From positions 28,259,501 through 28,323,500 of the forward strand of contig NC_056767.1 in the NCBI RefSeq assembly GCF_018687715.1: a stretch of 64,000 bases of DNA. Reading direction: 5' to 3'. How positions within the stretch are numbered: the first letter of the stretch is position 1; each line of letters starts with the position of its first letter. The position numbers and the translations under genes are program-made. Below, piece after piece: positions 33,174 to 43,845 of this stretch. This DNA is from Carya illinoinensis (taxonomy: Eukaryota > Streptophyta > Magnoliopsida > Fagales > Juglandaceae). The notes under the pieces were generated by a model, which was given only the letters and a program-made list of their open reading frames with translations, had not been told where the DNA came from and searched no databases.

Positions 33174-33369
33174 CGTTATCAGCACGAAAGTTCTGACGAT
33201 TTTGAAGTTAGTAGTCCTCTACTTCAAATAAGTTTTTCAATATATTTTTGTAGTTTCTAAAATGAATATGAAATGTTACATTACTTATTATTACTTGATG
33301 AAAACTCTATGTTTATTCTCTTGATTTTGTGAATGTTAAACATACTTATGTTCCTGATTTATTTATGTA

Positions 33370-34435
33370 GAAAATATCAAATCTTACAAAATTGGAATTC
33401 GTTGCTCTTGACATTTCTGGAAAAAATTATTTATCTTGGATCCTTGATGCTGAGATCCATCTGGATGCGATGAATCTGGGAGATACAATTAAAGAAAGAA
33501 ATCAAGGGTCCCGGCAGGACCGCGCTAAGGCAATGATTTTCCTTAGGCATCATCTTCATGAAGAATTAAAAACTGAGTATCTCACGGTGAAAGATCCACT
33601 TATTTTGTGGAATGATTTAAGAGAGAAATATGAGCACCAGAAAACTTTAATCCTCCCAAAAGCTCATCATGATTGGATGCACCTGAGGATGTAAGATTTC
33701 AAGAGTGTTAGTGAGTATAACTCTGCACTCTTTAAAATTAGCTCACTATTGAAATTATGTGGTGAAAAAGTCACTGATGATGACTTGTTAGAGAAGACAT
33801 ATACTACTTTTCATGCATCGAATGTGCTCCTGCAGCAGCAGTATCGAGAGCGAATGTTCAAAAAATATTCTGAACTTATATCTTGTCTTCTATTAGCTGA
33901 GCAAAATAATGAGCTTTTGTTAAGAAATCACCAGTCACGTCCTACTGGTTCTATATCATTCCCCGAATTGAATGGTACTAGATTTACACCATTTTCAGAA
34001 GAAAATTGTGCATCTTTTCAAAGAAATCGAGGGCGTGAACGTGGTAGGAAAAACTATAGAAGTGGTGGTCCTAGAAGCGACCACACTAAAAGGGATAATA
34101 ATAGAAATACACCGTACCGCGAGAAGTGGTTCAACTCAGAGAAAGGTAAATGTCCTCAAAACAAATTTTTAAAGAAAGATGAAGATGAATGCTATAGATG
34201 TGGTATGACTGGACATTGGTCTCGTACCTGTCGTACAGCTAAGCACTTGGTTGACTTATACCAAGCTTCTACAAAAGAAAAAACAAAAAAGTTTGAAACA
34301 AATTTTGTTGAACCATCAGATGATTTAAATTCTATAGATGGAGAAGATATTACAAGCCTTGATGATGCTGATTTCTTTGAAGATTCTAGTGGTAGAGTTG
34401 ATCATTTGATTGATGATGGAAGTGTTCCTTTTTAA
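33370..34435 (+). pseudogene. gag of copia B
   Basis: The natural start appears lost: the codon before SNLTKLEF-type text near 33375 is ATA. The frame continues FVALDISGKNYLSWILDAEI and PLILWNDLREKYEHQK to a TAA at 33692-33694. After this the same protein continues in another frame (33749-34435) with CGEKVTDDDLLEKTY and an intact CCHC knuckle CYRCGMTGHWSRTC near 34190. The C-terminal tail is acidic (FEDSSGRVDHLIDD). Confidence 0.85.
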
Positions 34436-34524
34436 TTAATATATTTTCTTTATCTTATTATAAATTTTCTTTTATATTTTGCAATATTTTGTAGTAATGA
34501 AAGTTTTATATATTTTGTAGAATC

Positions 34525-37500
34525 ATGAGTCTTACTGATAAACTTTCTATCTTTGAGATGAATAATAGAAATGTATGTCTGGCTAACAGTGCTACAACTC
34601 ACACAATTCTTAAGAATAAAAAATATTTTCAAAATCTAACATTGAGTAAAGCATACGTTCATACCATATCTGGTTCATCGAATCTAATTGAAGGCTCCGG
34701 AAGAGCTTATATTGTGTTGCATAATGGTACCAAATTTTGTATTAATGATACTCTATTTTCTTCACGATCGAGAAGAAATTTATTGAGTTTTAAAGATATA
34801 CGTCGTAATGGTTGTCATATTGAAACCACCAACGAAGATAATAAAGAGCATCTTCTCATTACTAAAATAATTTCGAGTCATAAGCTCGTATTAGAAAAAT
34901 TGTCTGCTCTCTCATCTGGATTGTATTATACAGAAATGAGAACAATTGAATCACATGTGGTAATGCACCAGAAGTGCATTGACCCCAAAATATTTATGAC
35001 TTGGCATGATCGCCTTGGACATCCTGATTAGTAATGATGAGACGAATAATTGATAATTCGTATGGGCATCCCCTAAAGAATCAGAAGATTATCTTACCCA
35101 ATGAATATCCATGTTCTGCATGTTCTCAGGGTAAATTGATTATCAAACCATCTATCTCAAAGGTTGTTTTTGAATCTCCATCATTTTTACAAAGAATTCA
35201 TGGGGATATATGTGGGCCTATTCAACCATCAAGTGGACCGTTCAGATACTTTATGGTTTTAATTGATGCATCAAGTCGATGGTCACATATTTGTTTACTT
35301 TCCACTAGAAATATTGCATTTGTTAAACTTCTTGCCCAAATAATTAAACTACGAGCATAATTCCCTGACTATCCAATTAAAACTATTTGATTAGATAATG
35401 CAGGTGAATTTACATCTCAAGTTTTTGATAACTATTGCATGTCGATAGGGATAGATGTTGAACATCTAATTGCCTACACACACACTCAAAATGGTTTAGC
35501 TGAATCATTAATTAAAAGGCTTCAGATAATCGCTAGACTTTTACTCATGAAATCAAAACTTCCTATTTCTGCTTGGGGACATGCTATACTTCATGCAGCA
35601 TCGTTGATTCGAGTTAGGCTATCAGCATATCACAAATATTCTCCATTACAACTTGCATTTGGTCAACAACCAAATATTTCTCATTTTCATATTTTTTGAT
35701 GTACAGTATATGTTCCAATTGCACCTCCACAACGTACAAAAATGGGCCCTCAACGTAGACTTGGAATATATGTTGGGTTTGATTCTCCATCTATTATTAG
35801 ATACCTTGAGCCTCTTACAGGAGATATGTTTAAGGCACGTTTTGAGGATTGTCATTTTGACGAATCCATTTTTCCAATATTGGGTAATGAGAAGTCATTG
35901 CCTGAAGCACGACAGGAAATTACTTGGGATAATAAAGCCATTTCCCAATTTGATCCTCGTACAAATGAATGTAAACTAGAGGTTCAAAAGATTATTCATT
36001 TGCAAAATGTTTCAAATCAATTACCGGATGTATTTGCTGAAACTAAAAGTGTGGTAAAATCATATATTCCTACTGTTAATGTTCCAACAATGATTGCAGT
36101 CCCTGAAGGACAAGTTGTCAAAACAACAATAGGTGAATCTAAGATACGCCTGAAGCGTGGACGGTCTATTGGTGCTAAGGACAAAATTCGTCGGAAGAGA
36201 AAAATATAAAATGCATTTGGTACTCCTGAAGAGTCCATATCTACACAGGCCATAAGAGTAATTAATGCTCTTGAAGAGACTAAATCTCCTAAAAAAAAAC
36301 TCTTAAAGAGGTATTTAATGAAATGTCTTCCCTTGAAGAGGGACAGGTACCTGAAAATAACGAGATCTCGATACATTTCATGAATACTGGAGAAATTTTG
36401 AATAGAAATAAAACGGTTGTCGACAACATATTTTTATATAAAATAGCACTTAACATTACCAGAAGTAATGAAGAAATTGAGCCAAGAACTGTCGAAGAAT
36501 GTCGACGTAGAAATGACTGGCCAAAATGAAAATCAGCTATTGAAACTGAATTAAACTCACTAGAAAAGCGAGAGGTCTTTGGACCAATTGTACAAACACC
36601 AAAGGGTGTCGCACCTGTTGGATATAAATGGGTATTTATACGTAAGCGTAATGAGAGCAATGAAATTGTGCGATATAAAGCACGACTTGTAGCACAATGC
36701 TTCCTGCAGAAACTGGGGATTGATTATGAGGAAACATACTCTCCTGTTATGGATGCAATCACATTCAGATTTTTGATTAGTTTGGTAGTTACAAAAGGAT
36801 TGGATATGCAGTTGATGGATGTGGTCACTGCATATTTATATGGATCATTAGATCATGACATATATATGAAAATCCCTGAAGGATATAAAATGCCTGAAAC
36901 TTCTAATATGAGTACATCCAGAAATATGTATTCTATTAAACTTCAAAGATTTTTATATGAGTTAAAGCAATCCGGACGCATGTGGTATAAACGTCTTAGC
37001 GAATATCTATTGAAAGAAGGATTTGAGAATAATCCAATATGCCCATGTGTTTTTATTAAGAAATCAGACTCCGGATTTGTTATTATTGCGGTTTATGTTG
37101 ATGATCTAAATCTTGTTGGAACTCCTGAAGAGATCAAAAGAACCGCTATATATTTAAAGAATGAATTTGAAATGAAGGATCTTGGCAAAACGAAATTTTG
37201 TCTTGGCCTGCAGATCGAACATTTACAAAATGGAATTCTCATTCATTAGTCAAATTATACAGAGAAAGTCTTGAAACACTTTTACATGGACAAAGCTCAT
37301 CCCCTGAGTACTTCAATGGTTGTTCGATCACTTGATGTGCAGAAAAATCCATTTTGTCCTTGTGAAGACGATGAATAAATTCTTGGTCCTGAAATACCTT
37401 ATCTCAGTGCAATTGGAGTCCTGATGTATCTGACAAATTGCACTCGGCCTGATATTGCATTCTCTAAACATGTCCTTCGATACCTCCGAGGTACAGTTGA

Positions 37501-38085
37501 TATGAGATTATTTTATCAACATGGTTCAAATCCACAATTAGTTGAATATGCGGATGCGGGTTATCTTTCATATCCACACAGATGTAGATCTCAAACTGGA
37601 TATGTATTTACTTATGGAAATTCTGCTATATCATGGAGATCTGTCAAGCAAACACTATCTGCTACTTCTTCAAATCAGTCAGAGATCATTGCAATCCATG
37701 AGGCAAGTCGAGAATGCATTTGGCTAAGATCAGTGATTCAACATATTCAAGAAAAGTGTGGTCTTCCAGTGATTAATGATAGTCCAACAATTTTATACGA
37801 AAATAATGCTGCTTGTATTACTCAAATTAGAAGAGGATATATCAAAGGTGATAAAACCAAACATATTTCACGTAAATTCTTTTATACCCATGAACTTCAA
37901 GAGAAATATGAAATTAATGTCAAGCAGATACGATCAAGTGATAATCTGACAGATTTATTCACAAAAGTATTACCAACTGTAACATTTAAGAAGATTGTGC
38001 AGAACATTGGAATGCGGAGACTTGAAGACATATTGTCATGCACTTTTCAGGAGAGTAATGTCTTGAAAACTTGTGTTGATTGTAC
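34525..38085 (+). pseudogene. pol of copia B: protease, integrase, RT, RNase H
   Basis: Protease near 34576 reads CLANSATTHTIL, with Asn at the catalytic Asp position. The pre-integrase motif WHDRLGHPD (near 35000) ends at a TAG (35029-35031). Integrase has HGDICGPI near 35200, LDNAGEF near 35396 and NGLAESLIKR near 35494, so the acidic triad is kept despite stops. RT runs from about 36510 to 37250 with LMDVVTAYLYGSLD and AVYVDDLNLVG (near 37090). RNase H lies at about 37424-38085 (EYADAGYLSYP, KGDKTKHISRKFF, NLTDLFTKVLP). Few stops remain, at about 35360, 35391, 35698, 36207, 36528, 37247 and 37376. Confidence 0.88.
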
Positions 38086-38280
38086 TCTTTTTCCTTCGCT
38101 AAGGTTTTCTCCCACTAAGTTTTCCTTTGCAAGGTTTTAATGAGGCAATCTTAAAGCACTTGGCGATATACATGAATATTGTACTCTTTTTCCTTTGCCA
38201 TTGGTTTTTTCCCATTGAGTTTTTCCTTGGCAAGGTTTTAACGAAGCATATTTTTTATGTATGGTCATCTAAATGGGAAG

Positions 38281-38547
38281 TGTTATGTATGAACTTATTT
38301 GTATGGTCATACATAGCCATTAATGAAGACTATTGAAGCCATTAATGAAGACCATTGAAGCCATTAATTAAGACCATTGAAACCATCAATTAAGACTATT
38401 GAACCATACATATTCCTTTGTACTCATATATATATATATATATGGGTATCATTCACTTGTATATCATCAAGTTTTGCATTTGAATAACAATTTTCTCTTA
38501 TAATATCCTATCTCTTACAATATGATTTCTCTTTTAGTTTCATAACA
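38281..38547 (+). repeat. 3' LTR of copia B
   Basis: About 267 bp, closely similar to the 5' LTR. It is longer through a longer TATATA run near 38426 and an extra CTCTTACAATATGATTTC-type segment near 38511. It is preceded by AAATGGGAAG, a short purine tract. Confidence 0.92.
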
Positions 38548-39881
38548 CTAATCACGTTCTTTTATCAGTTTTGAGGGAAAAGAATTGTAGAGAGCATTCT
38601 GTTGATTGGATAGAATAAAATTACAAGTCAAGTTTGACTTTTCAAAAAAAAAAAAAAAAAAAACCTTTTTGACGTTGCCTTTGTTAACTTAATTTAATTT
38701 ACCAATCTTCATGTTTTTTTGAATATCTGAGTCAAAGTCAAAAGTACTGAAGCAGTCTACTCTTCCAAAAGGACCAGCCTGTACAATTTTTGCATGCCTG
38801 CCGACGGTCGTCCCCTCTGGCTCTGTCCCTGTTAACAGGAGCACGCGTTATCTTCGTGCTAAACCTGTTGATCCAGTCGCCCCTTTTTTATAACTATTTT
38901 GAAAATAAAAATTATTTTAAAAAGAATACACTTTACATTATATTTATTTTTACAAAATTTTAATCTTAAATAAGATAAAATATAGAATTATGATCCAAAC
39001 TCAAAATATCTGTTTTATATCATATGAAATCACTACTTATCTTAAAATATTAAATTTTTTAAAAATAAATACATTTAATTATTTATATTATATTTTTAAC
39101 ATATATAAACTCGTAACATTTTTTATTTTTTTACGTCATATGAGTCTTTGAAATAATTTAGGGTATCATCGGATTTCGGGAAATAATAAAACTAGAAAAA
39201 TATGTTTTTATTTTATTTTATTTTATCATGTAGCCTTTATTTGTAGGGAGGCCCATTTTTCTCAGATTAAAGCAATTTAATTAGGTGTTCCCTCCTCTAA
39301 AAAAATAATTAAAGACAATTCCCAAAAATGATAATAATTTGTAAATGGATTATACAAATAGGCACTTTAAATATTACTGCATCCTTTTGAATGGTTTTAC
39401 ATAGACTAATGGTTTTAAATCTTAGAAGGAACAGCATGCATCACAAGGTCCTAAAAGATAAGGAGTGCTGTCATTAGGACAATTATTACAAAATATTTAT
39501 GTGTACTATAATTTACTATAAATAGCAAGTCATAACTATATACAAAATTTATATGTTTATAAATATATATATATATATATATACCTTTAAGCCAGTGCAT
39601 AGAATATACCTAATAAAATGTTTACTGATGAATGAAATGAATGAAATGTAAATGATAACAGTTTCTCTTAAAAATAAATAAAAGTGCTTACAATGCGACA
39701 TTTAATTTGAAAAATAAATTTTAAAATTTAAATCTTATATAACAACTGGAAAATATAATAACTTTTATAAAAATCATCTTAGAGAGTTATTATTATTATT
39801 TGTAATAAAATCCTTAAAAATTGGCATTTAAATTTTAAATAACCAGCATAAAACTAATTATCTAGTTTTTTAGTTTTTGAC

Positions 39882-39928
<47 letters not shown>

Positions 39929-40261
39929 TAGAGAAATCAAGTTGTCATTCAATGGTAGAAAGAAAAAAAAAAAAAACCTTTTGACTTTCAAAAAATTGTC
40001 AATCCTTTATATAATTCGTACAAGTTTGAATGTTCTAAAAGTCCGGATATTTTAAGTTGTTCACGACCACCATCCCGACGAAGGCATGTAACAAGCACAG
40101 GCACACTTTAGGGCTGAATACAGTTAGAGGGGGTAATATATAACATTATTCGTCAATTTAATACAAATGTGTTACAAAATTAGTATATTTGAATTTAATA
40201 TTAATGGGTTAAGTTAAAACAGGTATACCCATTAAAACACGATTTATGGTAGATTTGATGT

Positions 40262-40440
40262 TAATGGATGATAATTTTTAATTTTAGATGAAAATTTAAA
40301 ATATTATATTTTAACATTATTATTGTTTTGAGATTTTTAAAAATTGAATTGAAATTTAAAAATATTGAATTGTTTATTATATTTTGTTTGAGAATTTGAA
40401 AATATTGTAATGATGAGATAAAATAATAAGAGAATTTTGT
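40262..40440 (+). repeat. MITE family 1, copy d (partial)
   Basis: Contains GATGAAAATTTAAAATATTA, TTTAAAAATATTGAATTG, TTTATTATATTTTGTTTGAG and GTAATGATGAGATAAAAT in family order. The ends are worn. Confidence 0.6.
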
Positions 40441-40890
40441 ATCTCATACCACTTGCCAAACCTAACAAGTCACTAGCAGGTCAATTTGCTTGACCCGTTT
40501 AGACCAATTAAATTTTTTAACTCAAAATTATGATTATATATTTTTTAACCTAAAAATAAAAATACCCTAATTTTATTTTGTATTTCCTAACTCTCTCCCA
40601 AACCCTCACTCTCCCTTAATTTTCAATTGAGTCAGTTCTTACAAGTCACGATCACCTCCCACACTTTTTTTGGATTGTAATTTGGGTGTTTTAATTATTT
40701 GGGTTGTAATTTTAAACTTATGTTGTTAGTTTTATTTTTTGAAAGATATTGTGATTTTAATTTTTATGTAAAATTATATTAATCAGATCAAATAAATTAT
40801 TTGAATCATTTACATAAATGGATTGACACTGTCGTATCATGTCGATATATTTTTAATTAATTCATAATGGGTCCAAATTTAATTCAATAT

Positions 40891-41230
40891 ATTTGGACAG
40901 TGAGTTGAGATGAAAGTTAAAAGTTGAATAAAATATTATTAGAATATTATTTTTATTTTAAGATTTAAAGGGTTGAATTATTTTTTATATTTTGTGTAAA
41001 AGTTTAAAAAAATTGTAGTAATTAGATAAGATAAATTGAAAGGCTCTCTCAATCTAAACAAAATATAATAAATAATTGATCTCAATTATCTCATTTAATT
41101 ATTATAACTTTTCTAAATTTTTAAATAAATAATTCAATATTTTTAAATCTCAAAATAAAAATAATATTATAGTAATATTTTATTAAACTTTCATCTAATC
41201 TCGTCTCAACTCACTATTCAAACCAGACCC
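40891..41230. repeat. MITE family 1, copies e and f as an inverted pair
   Basis: Copy e (40891-41045, plus orientation) begins ATTTGGACAGTGAGTTGAGA. Copy f (about 41055-41230, minus orientation) ends CTCGTCTCAACTCACTATTC. The two are back to back, so the whole stretch can fold into one long AT-rich hairpin. Confidence 0.7.
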
Positions 41231-41624
41231 AAAAGAAAATCTATAATCTATTATAACATATAATAATATCTATAATTACACAAGTGAATTGTTTTGATTC
41301 TCATTATGTATTTATTTTTCAAAATTATGAATTTGGGTTGTTTATATAATACTACTATATTCTTTAAATTTGATATAAAAAGTGAATTTTGACATGTAAA
41401 TAAATTAATAAAAAAAGATCGGTATGTGCAGAAGATTTTACATTTTTATTTCAACATTATAAAAATACATAATAATATTTAAAAAAGATAATTACAGTAT
41501 TAGTTACAAAGTCACAGAAGAAAACACAGGTTAGATGGTAGAATAAGAGAGTATTAAAAAAACATAATAAATAAATAAATTAACTGATAAATATAATTAA
41601 TAAATTATATTAATATAATTAATA

Positions 41625-42860
41625 AATTAACTGATAAAATAAAACCCCCTCCCATTTTCTTCGTTTCCAGTTGGTCGTCTCGGTCTTCGTCTTCTACATT
41701 TTCAGTCGCAGATAGTTAGAGAGAGGGAAAGGGAGAGGGCTCCGGCGCGATCTTGACCGCATATCTTTGGGTTATCTTTCCGATTCGGTTGCAATCGAAG
41801 TCTTACGGTGGAGAGCTCTTGATCGAGGTACGTTTCGCGAGTATTCATTGCTTGAAGCTCTAAATTTTATAGTAAGAACAAAAAAGAAGAGATTAGAAAA
41901 AATAGAATCTTGGTTTTAGAGGTTAGTTCCGTTCTCTTCTTTGGTTATTTTCGTTAAAAAAAAGGGGGAACTTTCTCAAATTTTGTTCTTTGCTGTTTCT
42001 TGATTGCTTTGGTTGACTAAAATTTTCGCATTATTTTGGGGATATATATAATTGTTTTTGAGCTGTGTATGTTTCATCTTAATCTGTGAATTGAAGTTTT
42101 CGTTACAAGAAATGTTAATATTCCAAGCGGTTCTATAGGACAGTGTGATTTCGTTTGGGTTTGATGATCATTCGTCTCCGTTTTGGGGCTTTCAGATGTC
42201 AGCTCTTTTGGATATATTTATTTATATTTATCTGATTAGTTTCGTTTTCATTTCGGATTATGAGAATCTAGTGGGGAAATTCTGTTGGGCCCAAAGAAAA
42301 GTTTAGTATGAGATTTTTTGTTTTGAGCTAATTATTCCATTTTTAACCAACGAATTTGTTTTGGAAGAAATTTGTGATTTTTGTTTGGTATTATGAAAGT
42401 TTGAATATGTCATAAACTGCCAAGGAAACAAATGAAGGAAGGAAATATGAAAGTTTGAATCTTATTTTTCATGTTGTTTCCTTTATCAACTTATGGAACA
42501 ACCAGCTAATCTTTGCCAACCAGATTTAGTAAGTGCAGTTGGAATTTTGGATGGTGGTGCCTAATTCAACTTATGTATTTTCTTTTTCTTTCCTGTCCTT
42601 AGTGTTTCTGTCCCAGCAATCAAAGTATGTGTTTTCCTTTTTGTAAAATTTTCAAATTTTCCTCTGAAAGTAATAATTGAGAAGACCTTTAAACTAGAAG
42701 TTACTTGCAAAATAAGTTTTTTGTTTATTACAATCAAGGCTCGATGCTGAAATCTTGTGGGATGCTGTAGTTTTAGGGTGCTGCTGAGGGGTTTTTGAGT
42801 TTGGGATTTCTAATGTTGAAGAATTAAGAGACTTGAAGATTTTACTGCCCAGGCAGGAAA
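41625..42860 (+). promoter_or_regulatory. Promoter, 5' UTR and leader intron of the Raf-like kinase
   Basis: An AT-rich GATAAAATAAAACC near 41634 could serve as a TATA region. A pyrimidine- and GA-rich leader follows (GAGAGAGGGAAAGGGAGAGG near 41719). The donor CGAG|GTACG at 41828 and an acceptor CAG at 42850-42852 or 42854-42856 bracket a leader intron of about 1.03 kb just before the ATG. Transcript ends are inferred. Confidence 0.55.
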
Positions 42861-43808
42861 ATGTTGGAAGGTGGTGCAAGATTCACTGGAATGATAGGCC
42901 TGAACAAGAATGACAACAACTATGATGATCTATCGCAAGGATTTTACCATAAACTTGATGAGGGTTCCAACATGTCCATTGACAGTTTTGGAAGCCTGCA
43001 AACAAGCAACGGTGGAGGCTCTGTTGCAATGTCTATCGGTAACAGCAGTGTAGGTTCAAATGACTCCCACACTCACATTTTGAAACACCAAGGGTTACGG
43101 CGCCGTGCCACTGACAATCACTCTGTTGCAGTAAGCGTTAATCGTAGAGGCAGAGTCACGCATGCCTTGAGTGATGATGCTCTTGCCCAAGCGTTAATGG
43201 ATAGCAATTCCCCTACTTTGGGGCTTGAGAATTTTGATGAGTGGACAATTGATTTAAGGAAGCTCAATATGGGATCAGCTTTTGCTCAAGGGGCTTTTGG
43301 GAAACTGTACAGAGGTACTTATAATGGTGAGGATGTTGCTATCAAGATCTTGGAGAGGCCAGAAAATGATCCAGAAAAGGCACTGCTGATGGAGCAACAA
43401 TTTCAGCAGGAAGTTATGATGCTGGCCACATTGAAGCATGTAAATATAGTTCGGTTTATTGGTGGCTGTCGGAAGCCAATGGTATGGTGCATTGTGACAG
43501 AGTATGCAAAAGGGGGTTCTGTTCGTCAGTTTTTGATGAAGCGACACAACCGGGCTGTTCCATTGAAACTGGCAGTCAAACAGGCCTTGGATGTTGCAAG
43601 GGGGATGGCATATGTGCATGGGCTTGGATTGATTCACCGGGACTTGAAATCTGACAATCTGTTGATTAATGCAGACAAGTCCATAAAGATTGCAGATTTT
43701 GGAGTTGCACGCATTGAGGTACAGACTGAAGGAATGACCCCCGAGACAGGGACATACCGCTGGATGGCTCCGTAAGACTTCCGACACTTTTACTTTCAAA
43801 GCTTTCAT

Positions 43809-43845
<37 letters not shown>

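Larger units (their letters stand above)
32928..38547 (+). mobile_element. Ty1/copia retrotransposon B, two LTRs
   Basis: The LTRs at 32928-33173 and 38281-38547 share TGTTAT...ATAACA ends and flank gag and pol in copia order. The flanks are CTAGT (32923-32927) and CTAAT (38548-38552), a 5-bp target duplication with one change. Its protein domains differ from copia A and C, so it is a third lineage. It has comparatively few stops. Confidence 0.93.
26041..38663 (+). mobile_element. LINE 3' tail split by three LTR-element insertions
   Basis: A worn zinc-binding RT tail (26070-26200; EETIVHVLWKCPAATDVW) is followed by an RNase H-like domain whose pieces lie at 26440-26649, 27953-28090, 32817-32927 and 38548-38620. 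The tail ends in a run of about 20 A at 38645-38663. Read across the two later insertions, the frame is continuous (MLLERKR to WMVNFVHREANLVAQ, and WLEEC to NHVLLSVLRE). The element is 5'-truncated and carries its own stops. The insertions are a probable solo LTR, copia A and copia B. Confidence 0.85.
38664..41620. other. AT-rich intergenic DNA with MITEs and microsatellites
   Basis: No gene supported. It holds an (AAT)n run at about 39881-39927, a TATATA run near 39567, MITE family 1 copies at 40262-40440 and 40891-41230, and a short GC-richer stretch near 38780-38890 that I could not identify. Confidence 0.65.
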
